Shown here: one piece after another, positions 9,123-17,853 of the stretch
Layout: the number at the start of each line of letters is the position of its first letter
Position numbering within the stretch: the first letter of the stretch is position 1
Assembly: GCA_024398935.1 (NCBI GenBank)
Contig: JAKSIH010000019.1
Location: forward strand, 1-50,565
Direction: 5' to 3'
Source: Fibrobacter sp.
GTDB lineage: Bacteria > Fibrobacterota > Fibrobacteria > Fibrobacterales > Fibrobacteraceae
Length of the DNA stretch: 50,565 bases
Position numbers and translations under genes: made by a program
The notes under the pieces: model-generated
The model's input: the letters and a program-made list of their open reading frames with translations, nothing else
The model's database searches: none
Told to the model about the DNA's origin: nothing

Positions 9123-10238
9123 ATGACTAACGAAGAATTGAAACAATTTAAATCCGCCATTTCCATTACGGCTGTGGCTCAGAGCCTGGGGGTGGAAGTC
9201 TCTCACGGCAAGTGTCGTTGCTTCTTTCCCCAACGCCATTCCCATGGGGATAGGACTCCTTCGGTCTCCGTGTCCGAAGAGCACGGTAGTTTTCGCTGCT
9301 GGGTCTGTGACGATGTTCGTGGCGATGTCATTTCGTTGGTCCAGCTTTTAAGGGACTGTTCCTTCGTAGAGGCTCTGGATTGGCTGATGGAACAGTATCC
9401 TGTCCTTGTTCCGTCCAACGCAAGAAGGCCTGTAATTACACAAAATAATTCCGGACCGAGGAATGCACCTTCCGCGAAGGCCGCCCCTGTCGTTCCTCCT
9501 GTGGAAACGCCTCTTCCGGAACCAGAGGAACACGAACTGATTTCCGAGGACGAACGCAAGAAGCTGATTCTGTCATTTCTGAAACGATTGAGCCCCGTTG
9601 ACAATACTCCTGCTGCAGCCTGGCTTGCCCGTCGTCGCATCTTCAAGCCTACATGGGACAAGATGTTGCTCCGTACCATTACGGATTACAGCGCCTTGAA
9701 TAACAGCTTGCGGGAAGAATTCGGTACGGAAATCCTGCAGCATGTGGGGCTGTTTAACGAAAAGGGAAACCTCCGCTACTATAAGCACCCTCTGATCTTT
9801 CCGTATCTGGATACGGGTCGCCGTTCCTTTTACTTCCAGGCAAGAGCGCTGGATAGGGAGACGAAACCCAAGGAACTCTGCCTTCGGGGGACGGTCCCTT
9901 TTCCTTACAATATGTCGGCACTGGACCAGAAACCAGGCTGGATCTACCTCTGCGAAGGCGTGGTGGATACCCTTACTATGATTGGTCAGAAAATAAATGC
10001 GGTCGGCATTCCGGGGGTTCGCTCTTTCAAGGTAAGCTGGATCCCCCTGTTTAAGAATAAGAATGTTGTTCTGTGTCTGGACCACGATGAGGCGGGGCGA
10101 AGCGGCATGGAATACATCGGCAATCTTTTTACCCAGAACGGAATCCGTTCGGTAATCCTGGGTGAGGGTATGGAAAACCTGCCTACGGCAATGAAAGAAG
10201 GCCAGGACATTAACGATTGGTTCGGTGGAAAGAAATGA
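9123..10238 (+). CDS. Small DnaG-like primase protein (CHC2 zinc finger + TOPRIM)
   Basis: About 371 residues from ATG 9123 (a GTG 12 nt upstream is also open). The N-terminus carries a CHC2-type zinc finger (CRCFFPQRHSHGDRTPS followed by FRCWVCD and RGDVISLV), as in DnaG, though the Cys/His spacing is expanded. A Pro/Ala-rich linker (~105-135) precedes a segment like the primase catalytic core. The TOPRIM motifs are CEGVVDTLTM (metal-binding Glu) and LCLDHDEAGRSG (DxD). It is far shorter than a housekeeping DnaG (~600 aa) and has no helicase-interaction domain. It could be a phage- or plasmid-derived primase or a specialised repair or regulatory protein. Its stop overlaps the next start (ATGA), suggesting translational coupling with the GT51 gene. 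Confidence 0.75.
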   Translation: MTNEELKQFKSAISITAVAQSLGVEVSHGKCRCFFPQRHSHGDRTPSVSVSEEHGSFRCWVCDDVRGDVISLVQLLRDCSFVEALDWLMEQYPVLVPSNARRPVITQNNSGPRNAPSAKAAPVVPPVETPLPEPEEHELISEDERKKLILSFLKRLSPVDNTPAAAWLARRRIFKPTWDKMLLRTITDYSALNNSLREEFGTEILQHVGLFNEKGNLRYYKHPLIFPYLDTGRRSFYFQARALDRETKPKELCLRGTVPFPYNMSALDQKPGWIYLCEGVVDTLTMIGQKINAVGIPGVRSFKVSWIPLFKNKNVVLCLDHDEAGRSGMEYIGNLFTQNGIRSVILGEGMENLPTAMKEGQDINDWFGGKK

Positions 10239-11011
10239 TGGAAACGCTTTCAGGAAAAAAGGAAATCATGAAATCTGTTTTGAAAAAGATATTGCTTGTG
10301 GCAAATATATACGCCATTCTTTTTGCATTTGTAATGACTTTTTTGCTGGGCAAGATTTTTTTTGTATGCTACGGAATTTACGATGATGTTGTTCAGTTGC
10401 GTAATAGTCAACCGGAACAAAGCAGTTTCATGATTCATCTACGCGATTCTATTCCGGATATCAAGCTTCGTCATACTTATGTTCCGATGGATTCTATCAG
10501 CCCATACCTGAAGAAGGCCGTTATTGCGGGGGAGGATCCTGGTTTTTTCTTTCATCCGGGGTTTGATCTGCGTGCTATTGCGAATGCCTATGAAGTTAAT
10601 AGCAAAATGGGGAGAATCAAGTACGGCGGTTCTACGATCACTCAGCAATTGGCAAAGAATATGTTCCTGAATGGGGAGCGATCCATGGCTAGAAAGGCGA
10701 AGGAACTGGTCTATGCGGTTTTAATGGAAAATGAACTTGGTAAAGATCGCATTCTTGAATTGTATTTAAACTATGCTCAATGGGGTGAAAATATTTTCGG
10801 CTGTAAGGAGGCTTGCCTTGCGTTTTACGGGAAAGACTGCTCTAACTTGACCTTGGATCAGGCTATCAATCTGGCTGCGGTGTTATCTGCCCCGACTAAA
10901 CTGCAACCCGAAATGAGCGGAAATGATTTTATGGAGTTGCGCAAATCAATTGTTGAACAAGGGGTTTATGCGGGAAGAGCGCATCAGAAAACCACTCAAC
11001 CGTCTCCATAG
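10235..11011 (+). CDS. mtgA: Monofunctional peptidoglycan glycosyltransferase (GT51)
   Basis: Polymerises lipid II into glycan strands at the inner membrane. About 258 residues: one N-terminal membrane anchor (~20-46), then a GT51 domain with all core motifs, AGEDPGFFFHPGFD (catalytic Glu near residue 100), GGSTITQQLAKN, RKAKELVYAVLME and LELYLNYAQWGENIFG. There is no transpeptidase domain. ATG 10235 overlaps the primase-like stop by the ATGA arrangement with GGTGGAAAG as SD; an alternative ATG at 10268 (MKSVLKK) also has an SD. The symbol follows the family; the Asn-Ala-rich region after the first motif is slightly divergent from E. coli MtgA. Confidence 0.88.
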   Translation: MMETLSGKKEIMKSVLKKILLVANIYAILFAFVMTFLLGKIFFVCYGIYDDVVQLRNSQPEQSSFMIHLRDSIPDIKLRHTYVPMDSISPYLKKAVIAGEDPGFFFHPGFDLRAIANAYEVNSKMGRIKYGGSTITQQLAKNMFLNGERSMARKAKELVYAVLMENELGKDRILELYLNYAQWGENIFGCKEACLAFYGKDCSNLTLDQAINLAAVLSAPTKLQPEMSGNDFMELRKSIVEQGVYAGRAHQKTTQPSP

Positions 11012-11064
11012 TTGCTATATTTTTTATGTCTAAAATTTCAACTGTCTAAAAAAGGACAATAACA

Positions 11065-12336
11065 ATGGCAAAGAAAGAATCCAAGAAGAAGGTCGTCCTC
11101 GCTTATAGCGGTGGCCTCGATACCTCTATCATTATCCCTTGGCTCAAGGAAAACTACGACTGCGAAGTGATCGCTTTCGCTGCTGACCTGGGTCAGAACG
11201 ACTTCCCGGATGCTAAGGCTCTGGAACAGAAGGCTCTCGCTACTGGCGCTTCCAAGTGCTACGTCCTGGACCTCAAGAAGGAATTCCTCGAAGACTACGT
11301 ATGGCCCACCGTCCGCGCTGGTGCCAAGTACGAAAGCACCTACCTCCTGGGTACCTCTTTCGCTCGTCCTCTTATCGCTAAGTACCAGGTTAAGATCGCT
11401 GAAAAGGAAGGCGCATACGCTGTTTCCCATGGCGCAACTGGTAAGGGTAACGACCAGGTCCGTTTCGAACTGACCTACGCCGCTCTCAACCCGAAGCTCG
11501 AAATCATCGCTCCGTGGAAGGACCCGAAGTGGAACATCCACAGCCGCGAAGATGCTATCGACTATGCTCAGGCCCGCAAGATTCCTCTGAACGGCATCAG
11601 CAAGAAGAAGATCTACTCCGAAGACGGCAACCTGTGGCACCTCTCTCACGAAGGTGGCATCCTGGAAGAACCGGATAAGGAACACAAGTATGATATGCTC
11701 AAGCATACCAACACTTACGAAAAGGCTCCCAACAAGCCGGCTCATGTGACCATCGGTTTCGACAAGGGTACTCCGGTTTCCATCAACGGCAAGAAGATGG
11801 GCGCAGTTGAACTCCTCGAAACTCTCAACAAGATCGGTGGCGAAAACGCTTGCGGTCTCCTGGACATCGTTGAAAACCGTCTCGTCGGCCTCAAGAGCCG
11901 CGGCGTTTACGAAACTCCGGGTGGCACCCTGCTTTACAAGGCTCACGAATGCCTGCAGCAGCTGGTCCTCGACAAGGAAACCTTGTTCGAAGCTCAGAAG
12001 ATGTCCATGACCTATGCAAACCTGGTTTACAATGGTCAGTGGTTCACTCCGCTCCGCCAGTGCATGGACGCCTTCTTCGACGAAGTCAACAAGGTTGTTA
12101 CCGGTGAAGTTACCCTCAAGCTCTATAAGGGCAACATCATCCCGGCCGGCATGAAGAGCCCCTACAGCCTGTACGACATGAACCTCGGTGGCTTCTCTGA
12201 CGTCGAAATGTACGACCAGAAGGACGCAACTGGCTTCATCCGTTGCTTCGGCCTCCCGCTGAAGACTCGTGCTCTGCTCCTCGGCAACAAGACCAACGTG
12301 AACTTCGGTTCCGAAGTCAAGCTTCCGAAGAAGTAA
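11065..12336 (+). CDS. argG: Argininosuccinate synthase
   Basis: Joins citrulline and aspartate with ATP to give argininosuccinate, the penultimate step of arginine biosynthesis in the cytoplasm. The 423-residue protein has the N-type ATP pyrophosphatase P-loop AYSGGLDTSI (~13-22), the citrulline/aspartate region SHGATGKGNDQVRFE and the C-terminal domain typical of the family. Codon use is strongly biased (CTC, AAG, GCT, CGC), implying high expression. SD-like AAAGGA lies ~8 nt before the ATG. A rho-independent terminator follows. No other arginine gene is adjacent. Confidence 0.97.
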   Translation: MAKKESKKKVVLAYSGGLDTSIIIPWLKENYDCEVIAFAADLGQNDFPDAKALEQKALATGASKCYVLDLKKEFLEDYVWPTVRAGAKYESTYLLGTSFARPLIAKYQVKIAEKEGAYAVSHGATGKGNDQVRFELTYAALNPKLEIIAPWKDPKWNIHSREDAIDYAQARKIPLNGISKKKIYSEDGNLWHLSHEGGILEEPDKEHKYDMLKHTNTYEKAPNKPAHVTIGFDKGTPVSINGKKMGAVELLETLNKIGGENACGLLDIVENRLVGLKSRGVYETPGGTLLYKAHECLQQLVLDKETLFEAQKMSMTYANLVYNGQWFTPLRQCMDAFFDEVNKVVTGEVTLKLYKGNIIPAGMKSPYSLYDMNLGGFSDVEMYDQKDATGFIRCFGLPLKTRALLLGNKTNVNFGSEVKLPKK

Positions 12337-12364
12337 TCCTTTACTTTAAAAGGTCTAAAAAAAG

Positions 12365-12391
12365 TCCTCGGTGAATAACCGGGGATTTTTT
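12365..12391 (+). terminator. Rho-independent terminator of argG
   Basis: The stem TCCTCGGT / ACCGGGGA (8 bp, one G-T pair) with loop GAATA is followed by six T, starting 28 bp after the argG stop. Confidence 0.85.
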
Positions 12392-12404
12392 GTATTTCTA
12401 GGTA

Positions 12405-12914
12405 TTAAAAGTTGAACATATATCCAACGCCCCAGAGAATGTCTGGAACGTCATGATCCATGAATCGGTAGGCGGGTACGCTAATTTGTGTGTACACCCC
12501 ATAGAGATGTGTCCACAGTTCCAGGGAAATGTCCATGTTTTCCCTGTAGTTGTAGGGATAAAGGAAATTGCCTTTGTTGGCGTCGTTCAATGCCTGGTGC
12601 ATCTTGTTGGGAGCTTCGGCAAACTCGTACCCGACGCCAAGTCCAGCATCAAAATAGAACGGAAGTTCCTTGAAAAATGTCCAGAGCAGGCTCCCTCGGA
12701 CTCCGCACCAGAAATCCCGGGGACCACTGTGGGCGCCAAGTCCCTGGACCCGGAAGGTGTAGTTATCGTAGCCGAGTCCGGCGACCAGGACTAGGGGGCT
12801 GACATTCCTTGCTCCGGCCCCGACTTCGAATCTCCAGGGGGAAGTTATGCCATGGGATGCGAGGCTGAAAAGCGCAATTGCAAAAAAGTATGGTTTTAGA
12901 CCTTTTAAAATCAT
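12405..12914 (-). CDS. Small outer-membrane beta-barrel-like protein, function unknown
   Basis: About 169 residues from ATG 12914 (a TTG start 21 nt upstream is less likely). A signal peptide (~1-22, ending near SHG) is followed by alternating aromatic/hydrophobic strands (RFEVGAGARN, LVLVAGLGYDN, FYFDAGLGVGYEF) and a C-terminal Phe (GYMFNF), the usual form of a small 8-stranded outer-membrane barrel. No enzymatic motif is visible. It is convergent with argG and divergent from the DUF3078 gene, with only ~85 bp to share for promoters. Confidence 0.65.
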   Translation of the reverse strand: MILKGLKPYFFAIALFSLASHGITSPWRFEVGAGARNVSPLVLVAGLGYDNYTFRVQGLGAHSGPRDFWCGVRGSLLWTFFKELPFYFDAGLGVGYEFAEAPNKMHQALNDANKGNFLYPYNYRENMDISLELWTHLYGVYTQISVPAYRFMDHDVPDILWGVGYMFNF

Positions 12915-12945
12915 TACATTTTTAAATATAATCAAATATTTATCC

Positions 12946-12953
12946 TATCTTTG
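12946..12953 (+). promoter_or_regulatory. Candidate -7 element (TATCTTTG) for the DUF3078 gene
   Basis: TATCTTTG fits the TAnnTTTG element known for the primary sigma factor of Bacteroidota. It lies 47 bp upstream of the ATG at 13000, which has AAAAGGACT as SD. A short inverted repeat (TGGCC...GGCCA, about 12966-12981) sits in the leader. No start-site data are available. Confidence 0.4.
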
Positions 12954-12999
12954 TATTTAAATCACTGGCCTAGGTTGGCCATTTCAAAAGGACTCCATT

Positions 13000-13896
13000 A
13001 TGAAGTTGAAAAATTTTCTGATGTCTTGCGCTGCAGCATGCGCAATCGCAACACCTGCCATGGCAGAAGGTGGCATGTTTGAACAGGCTCTTCCTGAGAA
13101 CATGAAGGCAGATGTCGTTGCCGCCGTAAAGTATAACTACTACAATTTCAGCAACTGGCAGCAGGATGGTACCTCCAACTATACCTGGCTGGTGACTTTC
13201 GATGCAGACCTTCAGAACCAGTGGAAGGTTGCAAACTGGCGTAACGTCATTGACATTGACCTGGGCCAGACTTGGACCAAGGGTCTTGGTAAGCGCAAGT
13301 CTTCTGACCGTCTCTTCTGGGAATCCATGCTGGACTTCAATGTTTCCGCAATGCTCAAGCCCTATATTGGCAACCGCTTTGAAACCCAGATGATGTCCGG
13401 TTATGCCTATAGCGAAGATGCTGATGGCAATGAAGTGAAGAAGGCTATTTCCAGCTTCATGGATCCGGCATACGAAACCCAGGTTGCTGGTCTTGCCTTC
13501 ATTCCTAACGATATGTTCAATCTCCGTGTTGGTTTCGCAAACCGCATGACCATCTCCGACGGTTACGGCTATGCCGATGATCACGGTGCAGAAAAGATTG
13601 CTCGCGGTGATCGCGAACACCTCAAGACTGTCAAGGATGAACCGGGTCTGGAAGGTGTTGCCGAATTCAAGTACAATCTCTATGAAGCTGCTGCTTTCAA
13701 GAGCCGCCTGTGGACCTTCGTCAACTTTGAAGGCGTAGAAGAAATTGACGGTAAGTGGGAAAACCTCCTGACCGTTACCCTCGCTCCCTACATCGAACTG
13801 CAGGTTGGCTTCGATATGGCCTACGACCTGGATCAGGACAAGGACACCCAGTACAAGACCATGGTTCTCTTCGGCCTTACCTGGAAGATGTTTTAA
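13000..13896 (+). CDS. DUF3078-type outer-membrane protein
   Basis: A 298-residue protein with a clear signal peptide (MKLKNFLMSCAAACAIATPAMA) and a body of amphipathic strands ending in a terminal Phe (FGLTWKMF), as expected of an outer-membrane barrel. The segment NFSNWQQDGTSNYTWL resembles the N-terminal signature of DUF3078, a Bacteroidota/Fibrobacterota family of unknown function. Codon use is strongly biased toward preferred codons and two strong terminators follow, both pointing to an abundant protein. A role as a major envelope protein is inferred. Confidence 0.75.
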   Translation: MKLKNFLMSCAAACAIATPAMAEGGMFEQALPENMKADVVAAVKYNYYNFSNWQQDGTSNYTWLVTFDADLQNQWKVANWRNVIDIDLGQTWTKGLGKRKSSDRLFWESMLDFNVSAMLKPYIGNRFETQMMSGYAYSEDADGNEVKKAISSFMDPAYETQVAGLAFIPNDMFNLRVGFANRMTISDGYGYADDHGAEKIARGDREHLKTVKDEPGLEGVAEFKYNLYEAAAFKSRLWTFVNFEGVEEIDGKWENLLTVTLAPYIELQVGFDMAYDLDQDKDTQYKTMVLFGLTWKMF

Positions 13897-13951
13897 AGAC
13901 CGCTCGGTCCTAATCGTGGGATAAGAACCTACGATTGGCCCTCGCTCTCAC

Positions 13952-13981
13952 AAAATGCCCGGCTTTTTGCCGGGCATTTTT
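13952..13981 (+). terminator. First terminator after the DUF3078 gene
   Basis: AAAATGCCCGGC / GCCGGGCATTTT forms a perfect 12-bp stem with a T5 loop and a 3' T run. The A/T flanks make it bidirectional in form. Confidence 0.92.
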
Positions 13982-14046
13982 GTTCACGGAAAGCCCGCTC
14001 GGTCCTAATCGTGGGATAAGAACCTACGACTGAACCTCGCTCTCGC

Positions 14047-14079
14047 AAAATGCCCGGCTTTTTTGCCGGGCATTTTTTT
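14047..14079 (+). terminator. Second, duplicated terminator
   Basis: Same 12-bp stem as the preceding terminator with a T6 loop and a seven-T tail. It may also stop the minus-strand gene at 14130-14747, because the stem is flanked by A on its other side. Confidence 0.9.
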
Positions 14080-14129
14080 CTGGAGAATTGCTTTATGTCT
14101 TATGGAGGGGGAGGGCTCGCCGTTGCCTG

Positions 14130-14747
14130 TTAATCCTGGATGTTCAGCAGGTCTTCTTCCCACTGGAATCGGAGCTGGCGGAGGGTTTCCAGGGATTTTT
14201 CGTCGGCGTCGCTAATGTCTCGGGCCTGGACCAGTTTCTTATAGCTGTTCAAGAGCTTTTCCGCCTTGGGGTAATGCGGCTCAATTTCCCGAAGGGCCTT
14301 TTCGATGGCTTCATCTGAATAGAGCCTGGATATTCCCTCGAGGGTCCTGCTAACGAATTCCTGCTTGTTGCCATCCGCCAGGGCGTTTCGCCCTTCCTGG
14401 AATTCCAGCGGCTCCATGCGGTCCATCCAGATGGATTCCAGGGCGAAAAGTTCGTTGTCCTCTGCCAGGGCATCCTTCCGGTGTGAGAGTTCCATTTGCT
14501 TCTTCATGAAGGGTCGGTAGGACTCTATGTCCAGGTCAAGCCCCTTTTCTGAAATAAATCGTCCCAGGTTCTGTAGATTGCGCTCCGTGGGGTTGTTCAG
14601 CAGGCATTCCTTCAGGACCGCCAGCTGGTCCTTGGCAGGAAGATTCCGAAATTGTTCGTTCTGGGTTCCCGACGCCTTGATTTTAAGCCAGAAAACCCGG
14701 AGAAGAATTAAACATATTATGATGGTAAAAATTGCACTAGCTGACAT
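14130..14747 (-). CDS. Membrane-anchored helical protein of unknown function
   Basis: A 205-residue protein with one N-terminal membrane segment (about residues 4-24, IFTIIICLILLRVFWL), followed by ~180 residues that are strongly charged and helical with regular Leu/Ala spacing, resembling TPR-like or coiled-coil helices but without a clear repeat. No enzymatic motif was recognised. Start: ATG at 14747 with GGGCAGAT just upstream. It is divergent from the fibro-slime gene across ~170 bp. The topology (anchor with a soluble tail) is inferred. Confidence 0.6.
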   Translation of the reverse strand: MSASAIFTIIICLILLRVFWLKIKASGTQNEQFRNLPAKDQLAVLKECLLNNPTERNLQNLGRFISEKGLDLDIESYRPFMKKQMELSHRKDALAEDNELFALESIWMDRMEPLEFQEGRNALADGNKQEFVSRTLEGISRLYSDEAIEKALREIEPHYPKAEKLLNSYKKLVQARDISDADEKSLETLRQLRFQWEEDLLNIQD

Positions 14748-14893
14748 ATCTGCCCTTTATTTAGAAAAATTTGGGTCATTTTATGATGTTTTTCCTCACT
14801 TAAATATTGCAAACACCTTTTTTACAGAGTTTTTTCAAAAAACCGTTTTCAAATTTGCCCTAAAAAGGAGTATATTTAGGTTCGGATATTTAA

Positions 14894-14907
14894 ACCTGTG
14901 CACAGGT
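14894..14907. promoter_or_regulatory. Perfect 14-bp palindrome abutting the fibro-slime ribosome binding site
   Basis: ACCTGTGCACAGGT is a perfect palindrome ending 13 bp before the ATG at 14921; its right arm merges with the SD-like AGGTGGAG. It lies just after candidate promoter elements (TATATTTA near 14872). Binding of a dimeric repressor or an SD-sequestering hairpin are both possible. Confidence 0.5.
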
Positions 14908-14920
14908 GGAGATTGGTTTT

Positions 14921-17692
14921 ATGAAAAAATCAGCTAAGCGAATTGTTCTCGCTGCGTCGATGTTCGGTCTGGCAGGTGTCATGCCAGCCCAGGCTATCGT
15001 TGCCGAAAACCAGCGCGAACTGGATATTGTAGTCCGTGACTTTGACGTTTCTCACCCGGACTTTGAGAACTTCCAGGAAGAAGCTACCTATAGTTTTTCC
15101 CATCCAGGCGATGGTAAGCCCAATTCCTGGGATGCGCTCTATCAGGGAAATGCCGACTGGATGGCCCGCCGTTCCGACCCCGCCAATTATGGTTGCGGTA
15201 ACTCCCAGACCCCGCAGCTTGGTGTCGCTATCGGTACTGCCGGTTACCCCAAGGACCTCATGTCCCAGTCCGGTGCCGTTTCTACCGTTCCCGACTATAT
15301 CTTGACCATTCCCACTATGGGTGCATACGCTACTCAGGGCTATGCCTGGTATGGCGAATTTAGTAACTGCAAGATGGATCCCAAGCTTAATCCTCTTGGC
15401 CTTAAGGTGATGCGCGGCCTGGTGGCGGACCTGTGTACCGATGCTTCTGCCTCCTGGGGGCTCAACATGGCCGATAATGCCAAGAGTTGCTCTGGCACTA
15501 AGGTCTGTAACACTCACTCCTGGTCCCAGGTTGTGTACGTGACTCCGGGCATGGTAAAGCAGAAGCTTGGCTTTACTCCTGATGCCGAAGGCAACCTGGA
15601 CATGTATGAACCTAAGATTGAACGTAACCGCCTTGCCTGCGATAATGTCTGGTTTGACCAGTGGTATAGCGATGACTACGAAGGTTCCGTGACCAAGCGT
15701 ACCAATACCACCTTGATCCTGGATCAGGACCCTGCCGATACAAAGTATTTTGAAATTGACAAGAACTGGAACAACGGTGGCTACTTCCCGTTGGATTCCA
15801 TCGATGCGAACTACAACTGGGTTGGCCCCAAGCTTCAGTACCCCAACCAGTTCGGTGCCCAGTCCCTTTCCATTTTCTGCCCGCCCTATGACTATCGTTA
15901 CGCCTCTTCCCAGACGGACTTTAAGGGCGACAACACCGCCTCCCTCTGTAAAGCATGGAAGTCCGCTGGTGGTCCGAAGGTTGGTGCTGCAGCCCTTGCT
16001 GCCGCACAATCTTCTGCCATCGGTATGCGTCATCTCCGTAACTATGGCTTCACCATGATGGGTTACGCCGCATTCAAGTACAAGAAGGGTGCTGGCGAAA
16101 TCTTTAAGTTCACCGGTGACGATGACATGTGGATTTATGTGGATGGTGTCCTGGTGGTTGACCTGGGTGGTACTCACCTTGCCGCTGCCGGTACCGCTGA
16201 CATGGACTACCTGGCTACTCTCGGTCATGGTTGCCGTCCGGGCGATCCCCTGGCAGACTCCTGCGCTACCAAGCTTGATCCCGATGGAACCTGGATGAAT
16301 GAATCCTGGCACCACATTCACTTCTTCTATGCGGACCGCCAGACTGACGGTTCCAACCTCCGTATCCGTAGCTCCCTGTCCGAACTTGCTCCGTCCCGTT
16401 ACGGTCAGCCTGCTGCAAACAATGTTTCCGTGAAGACTGAAACGGACCCGGTCACTGGCGAATCCAAGCAGACTGTCAGTATGTTGCTGAACACCTCCCT
16501 GGATGAAGCGACCTTTATGAATCTAACCATGTATGGCGCGGAACAGCCTGCCGTGCTGGTCATGCGTACGGAAGTGGGTCCTGATGGAGTCCCTGTTGTA
16601 AAGACTTATGGCTATTATATCACTAGCATTGAACCTGGTGAGGATAAGGGTGCCAAGGGTATTCTGTATCAGATGAGCGGAGCCCTGAAGGATGCTGCTG
16701 GCAATGTTGTAGAAACCGGTATTTTGGGTTCCGACATGATTGCCTTTAACTTCCCGTATAATGATGAAATTGCTAACGACGAAGAACTGAAGGCCGCCTA
16801 TGTGACTGGCACTCCCGATGCTCCGGGTGTCGGCGCTGCAGTCTGGGCAGAACTTCTCCAGTGGAACCAGAAGCTGACCTTCTCCATTAAGTCTTCCTCC
16901 GGTAAGGCTGTGGTCGGCTTCCCCGATACCCCGACTGGTGATGACTGGGCTGTTGTGAAGTTCATTCCTTCCAACAATCCGTCCTTTGCTCCTCCTGACA
17001 CTACCATTACCCGTCCGGACTTTGGACCTGTCATTAGCCAGCTGCAGAGCTTGGCCGGTGACGGTGAACTGGGTGTCAAGTTTACGGGTGACCTGACCTT
17101 GACTCCGCTGCCCGCTACTGCTGGTAAGGGCGACCCCACCAAGATGTCTGATGACGAATACAAGCTCTTTGGTTCTTCCAACCCGACTGATCCTGCGGTT
17201 TCTGCCTCCCGTTCCACTTTCGTAGGTGGTGCAACTGGTGGAGCTGGTGCTACTCCGGGTCTCTGCTTCGCAGAAAACGGCGTTGAAAGCTGCACTAACT
17301 TCAGTAAGATTATTTCTGGTCCTAGCCGCATCAATGTTCGCGTCTTCGACCATATGGGCCATTTCGTGAGCCAGTACCAGATGGAAATTACCGAAGGTAT
17401 GCTGCAGGCTGCTCTCGGCAAGAATCCGATGAACCAGACTTGCGCAGATAATTCTGGTAAGATGCAGCCGGTATATGGTGAAACTGGCTATATGCTCATG
17501 TCCGCAATGATGTATCCTGTTTCTCAGGACGGCCGCCTGCTGGCAACCGGTCCTTACGTATACCAGGTGACCGTTGTGGAAGAAAAGTATGGTTCCTGCA
17601 TCGTTTCCAACGGTTCTCCCCAGTGGATGCCGGTTGACTACTCCCGTACCTCTGAAACCTACCGCCGTGGCTACCGCCGCATTGGCAAGTAA
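14921..17692 (+). CDS. Fibro-slime domain protein (PA14-like, secreted)
   Basis: About 923 residues with a signal peptide (MKKSAKRIVLAASMFGLAG...AQA). The central region (about 375-490) carries the fibro-slime/PA14-like block: FKFTGDDDMWIYVDGVLVVDLGG and, further on, WHHIHFFYADRQTDGSN. Many Cys residues upstream suggest disulfides. The remaining ~400 residues are beta-rich, and the C-terminus is strongly basic (RRGYRRIGK). Fibro-slime proteins of Fibrobacter have been linked to adhesion to cellulose; that role is inferred here. ATG 14921 was preferred to one 15 nt upstream because it follows the SD and starts the signal peptide. It is monocistronic with its own terminator. Confidence 0.88.
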   Translation: MKKSAKRIVLAASMFGLAGVMPAQAIVAENQRELDIVVRDFDVSHPDFENFQEEATYSFSHPGDGKPNSWDALYQGNADWMARRSDPANYGCGNSQTPQLGVAIGTAGYPKDLMSQSGAVSTVPDYILTIPTMGAYATQGYAWYGEFSNCKMDPKLNPLGLKVMRGLVADLCTDASASWGLNMADNAKSCSGTKVCNTHSWSQVVYVTPGMVKQKLGFTPDAEGNLDMYEPKIERNRLACDNVWFDQWYSDDYEGSVTKRTNTTLILDQDPADTKYFEIDKNWNNGGYFPLDSIDANYNWVGPKLQYPNQFGAQSLSIFCPPYDYRYASSQTDFKGDNTASLCKAWKSAGGPKVGAAALAAAQSSAIGMRHLRNYGFTMMGYAAFKYKKGAGEIFKFTGDDDMWIYVDGVLVVDLGGTHLAAAGTADMDYLATLGHGCRPGDPLADSCATKLDPDGTWMNESWHHIHFFYADRQTDGSNLRIRSSLSELAPSRYGQPAANNVSVKTETDPVTGESKQTVSMLLNTSLDEATFMNLTMYGAEQPAVLVMRTEVGPDGVPVVKTYGYYITSIEPGEDKGAKGILYQMSGALKDAAGNVVETGILGSDMIAFNFPYNDEIANDEELKAAYVTGTPDAPGVGAAVWAELLQWNQKLTFSIKSSSGKAVVGFPDTPTGDDWAVVKFIPSNNPSFAPPDTTITRPDFGPVISQLQSLAGDGELGVKFTGDLTLTPLPATAGKGDPTKMSDDEYKLFGSSNPTDPAVSASRSTFVGGATGGAGATPGLCFAENGVESCTNFSKIISGPSRINVRVFDHMGHFVSQYQMEITEGMLQAALGKNPMNQTCADNSGKMQPVYGETGYMLMSAMMYPVSQDGRLLATGPYVYQVTVVEEKYGSCIVSNGSPQWMPVDYSRTSETYRRGYRRIGK

Positions 17693-17723
17693 TTTCAGGG
17701 CTGGCGAGATTAGCAGAAAACTT

Positions 17724-17751
17724 AAAGACCTTCCGGAAGGAAGGTCTTTTT
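17724..17751 (+). terminator. Terminator of the fibro-slime gene
   Basis: AAAGACCTTCC / GGAAGGTCTTT is a perfect 11-bp stem with loop GGAA and a T run, 32 bp after the stop. Confidence 0.92.
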
Positions 17752-17853
17752 ATATTCCACCCCAGCTAGCCTATGGAAGGGAATGTAAGGAAGGATCGTG
17801 AACGGCTAACGCGGAAGCGGATAGGAGGGGCGGTCTCTTGCGTCCACGTATTG

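Larger units (their letters stand above)
13895..14084. repeat. Tandem duplication of a ~95-bp hairpin-plus-terminator module
   Basis: Two copies (about 13895-13989 and 13990-14084) start with GCTCGGTCCTAATCGTGGG and end in a terminator. Copy 1 can form an extra upstream hairpin in which AATCGT pairs with ACGATT around the loop ATAAGAA; in copy 2 this stem has one mismatch (ACGACT). The copies differ at only a few positions. Confidence 0.9.

Noticed and set aside
14930..16321. Antisense frame in the fibro-slime gene
   Set aside because: No domain or SD; the sense strand has a signal peptide and PA14-like motifs.
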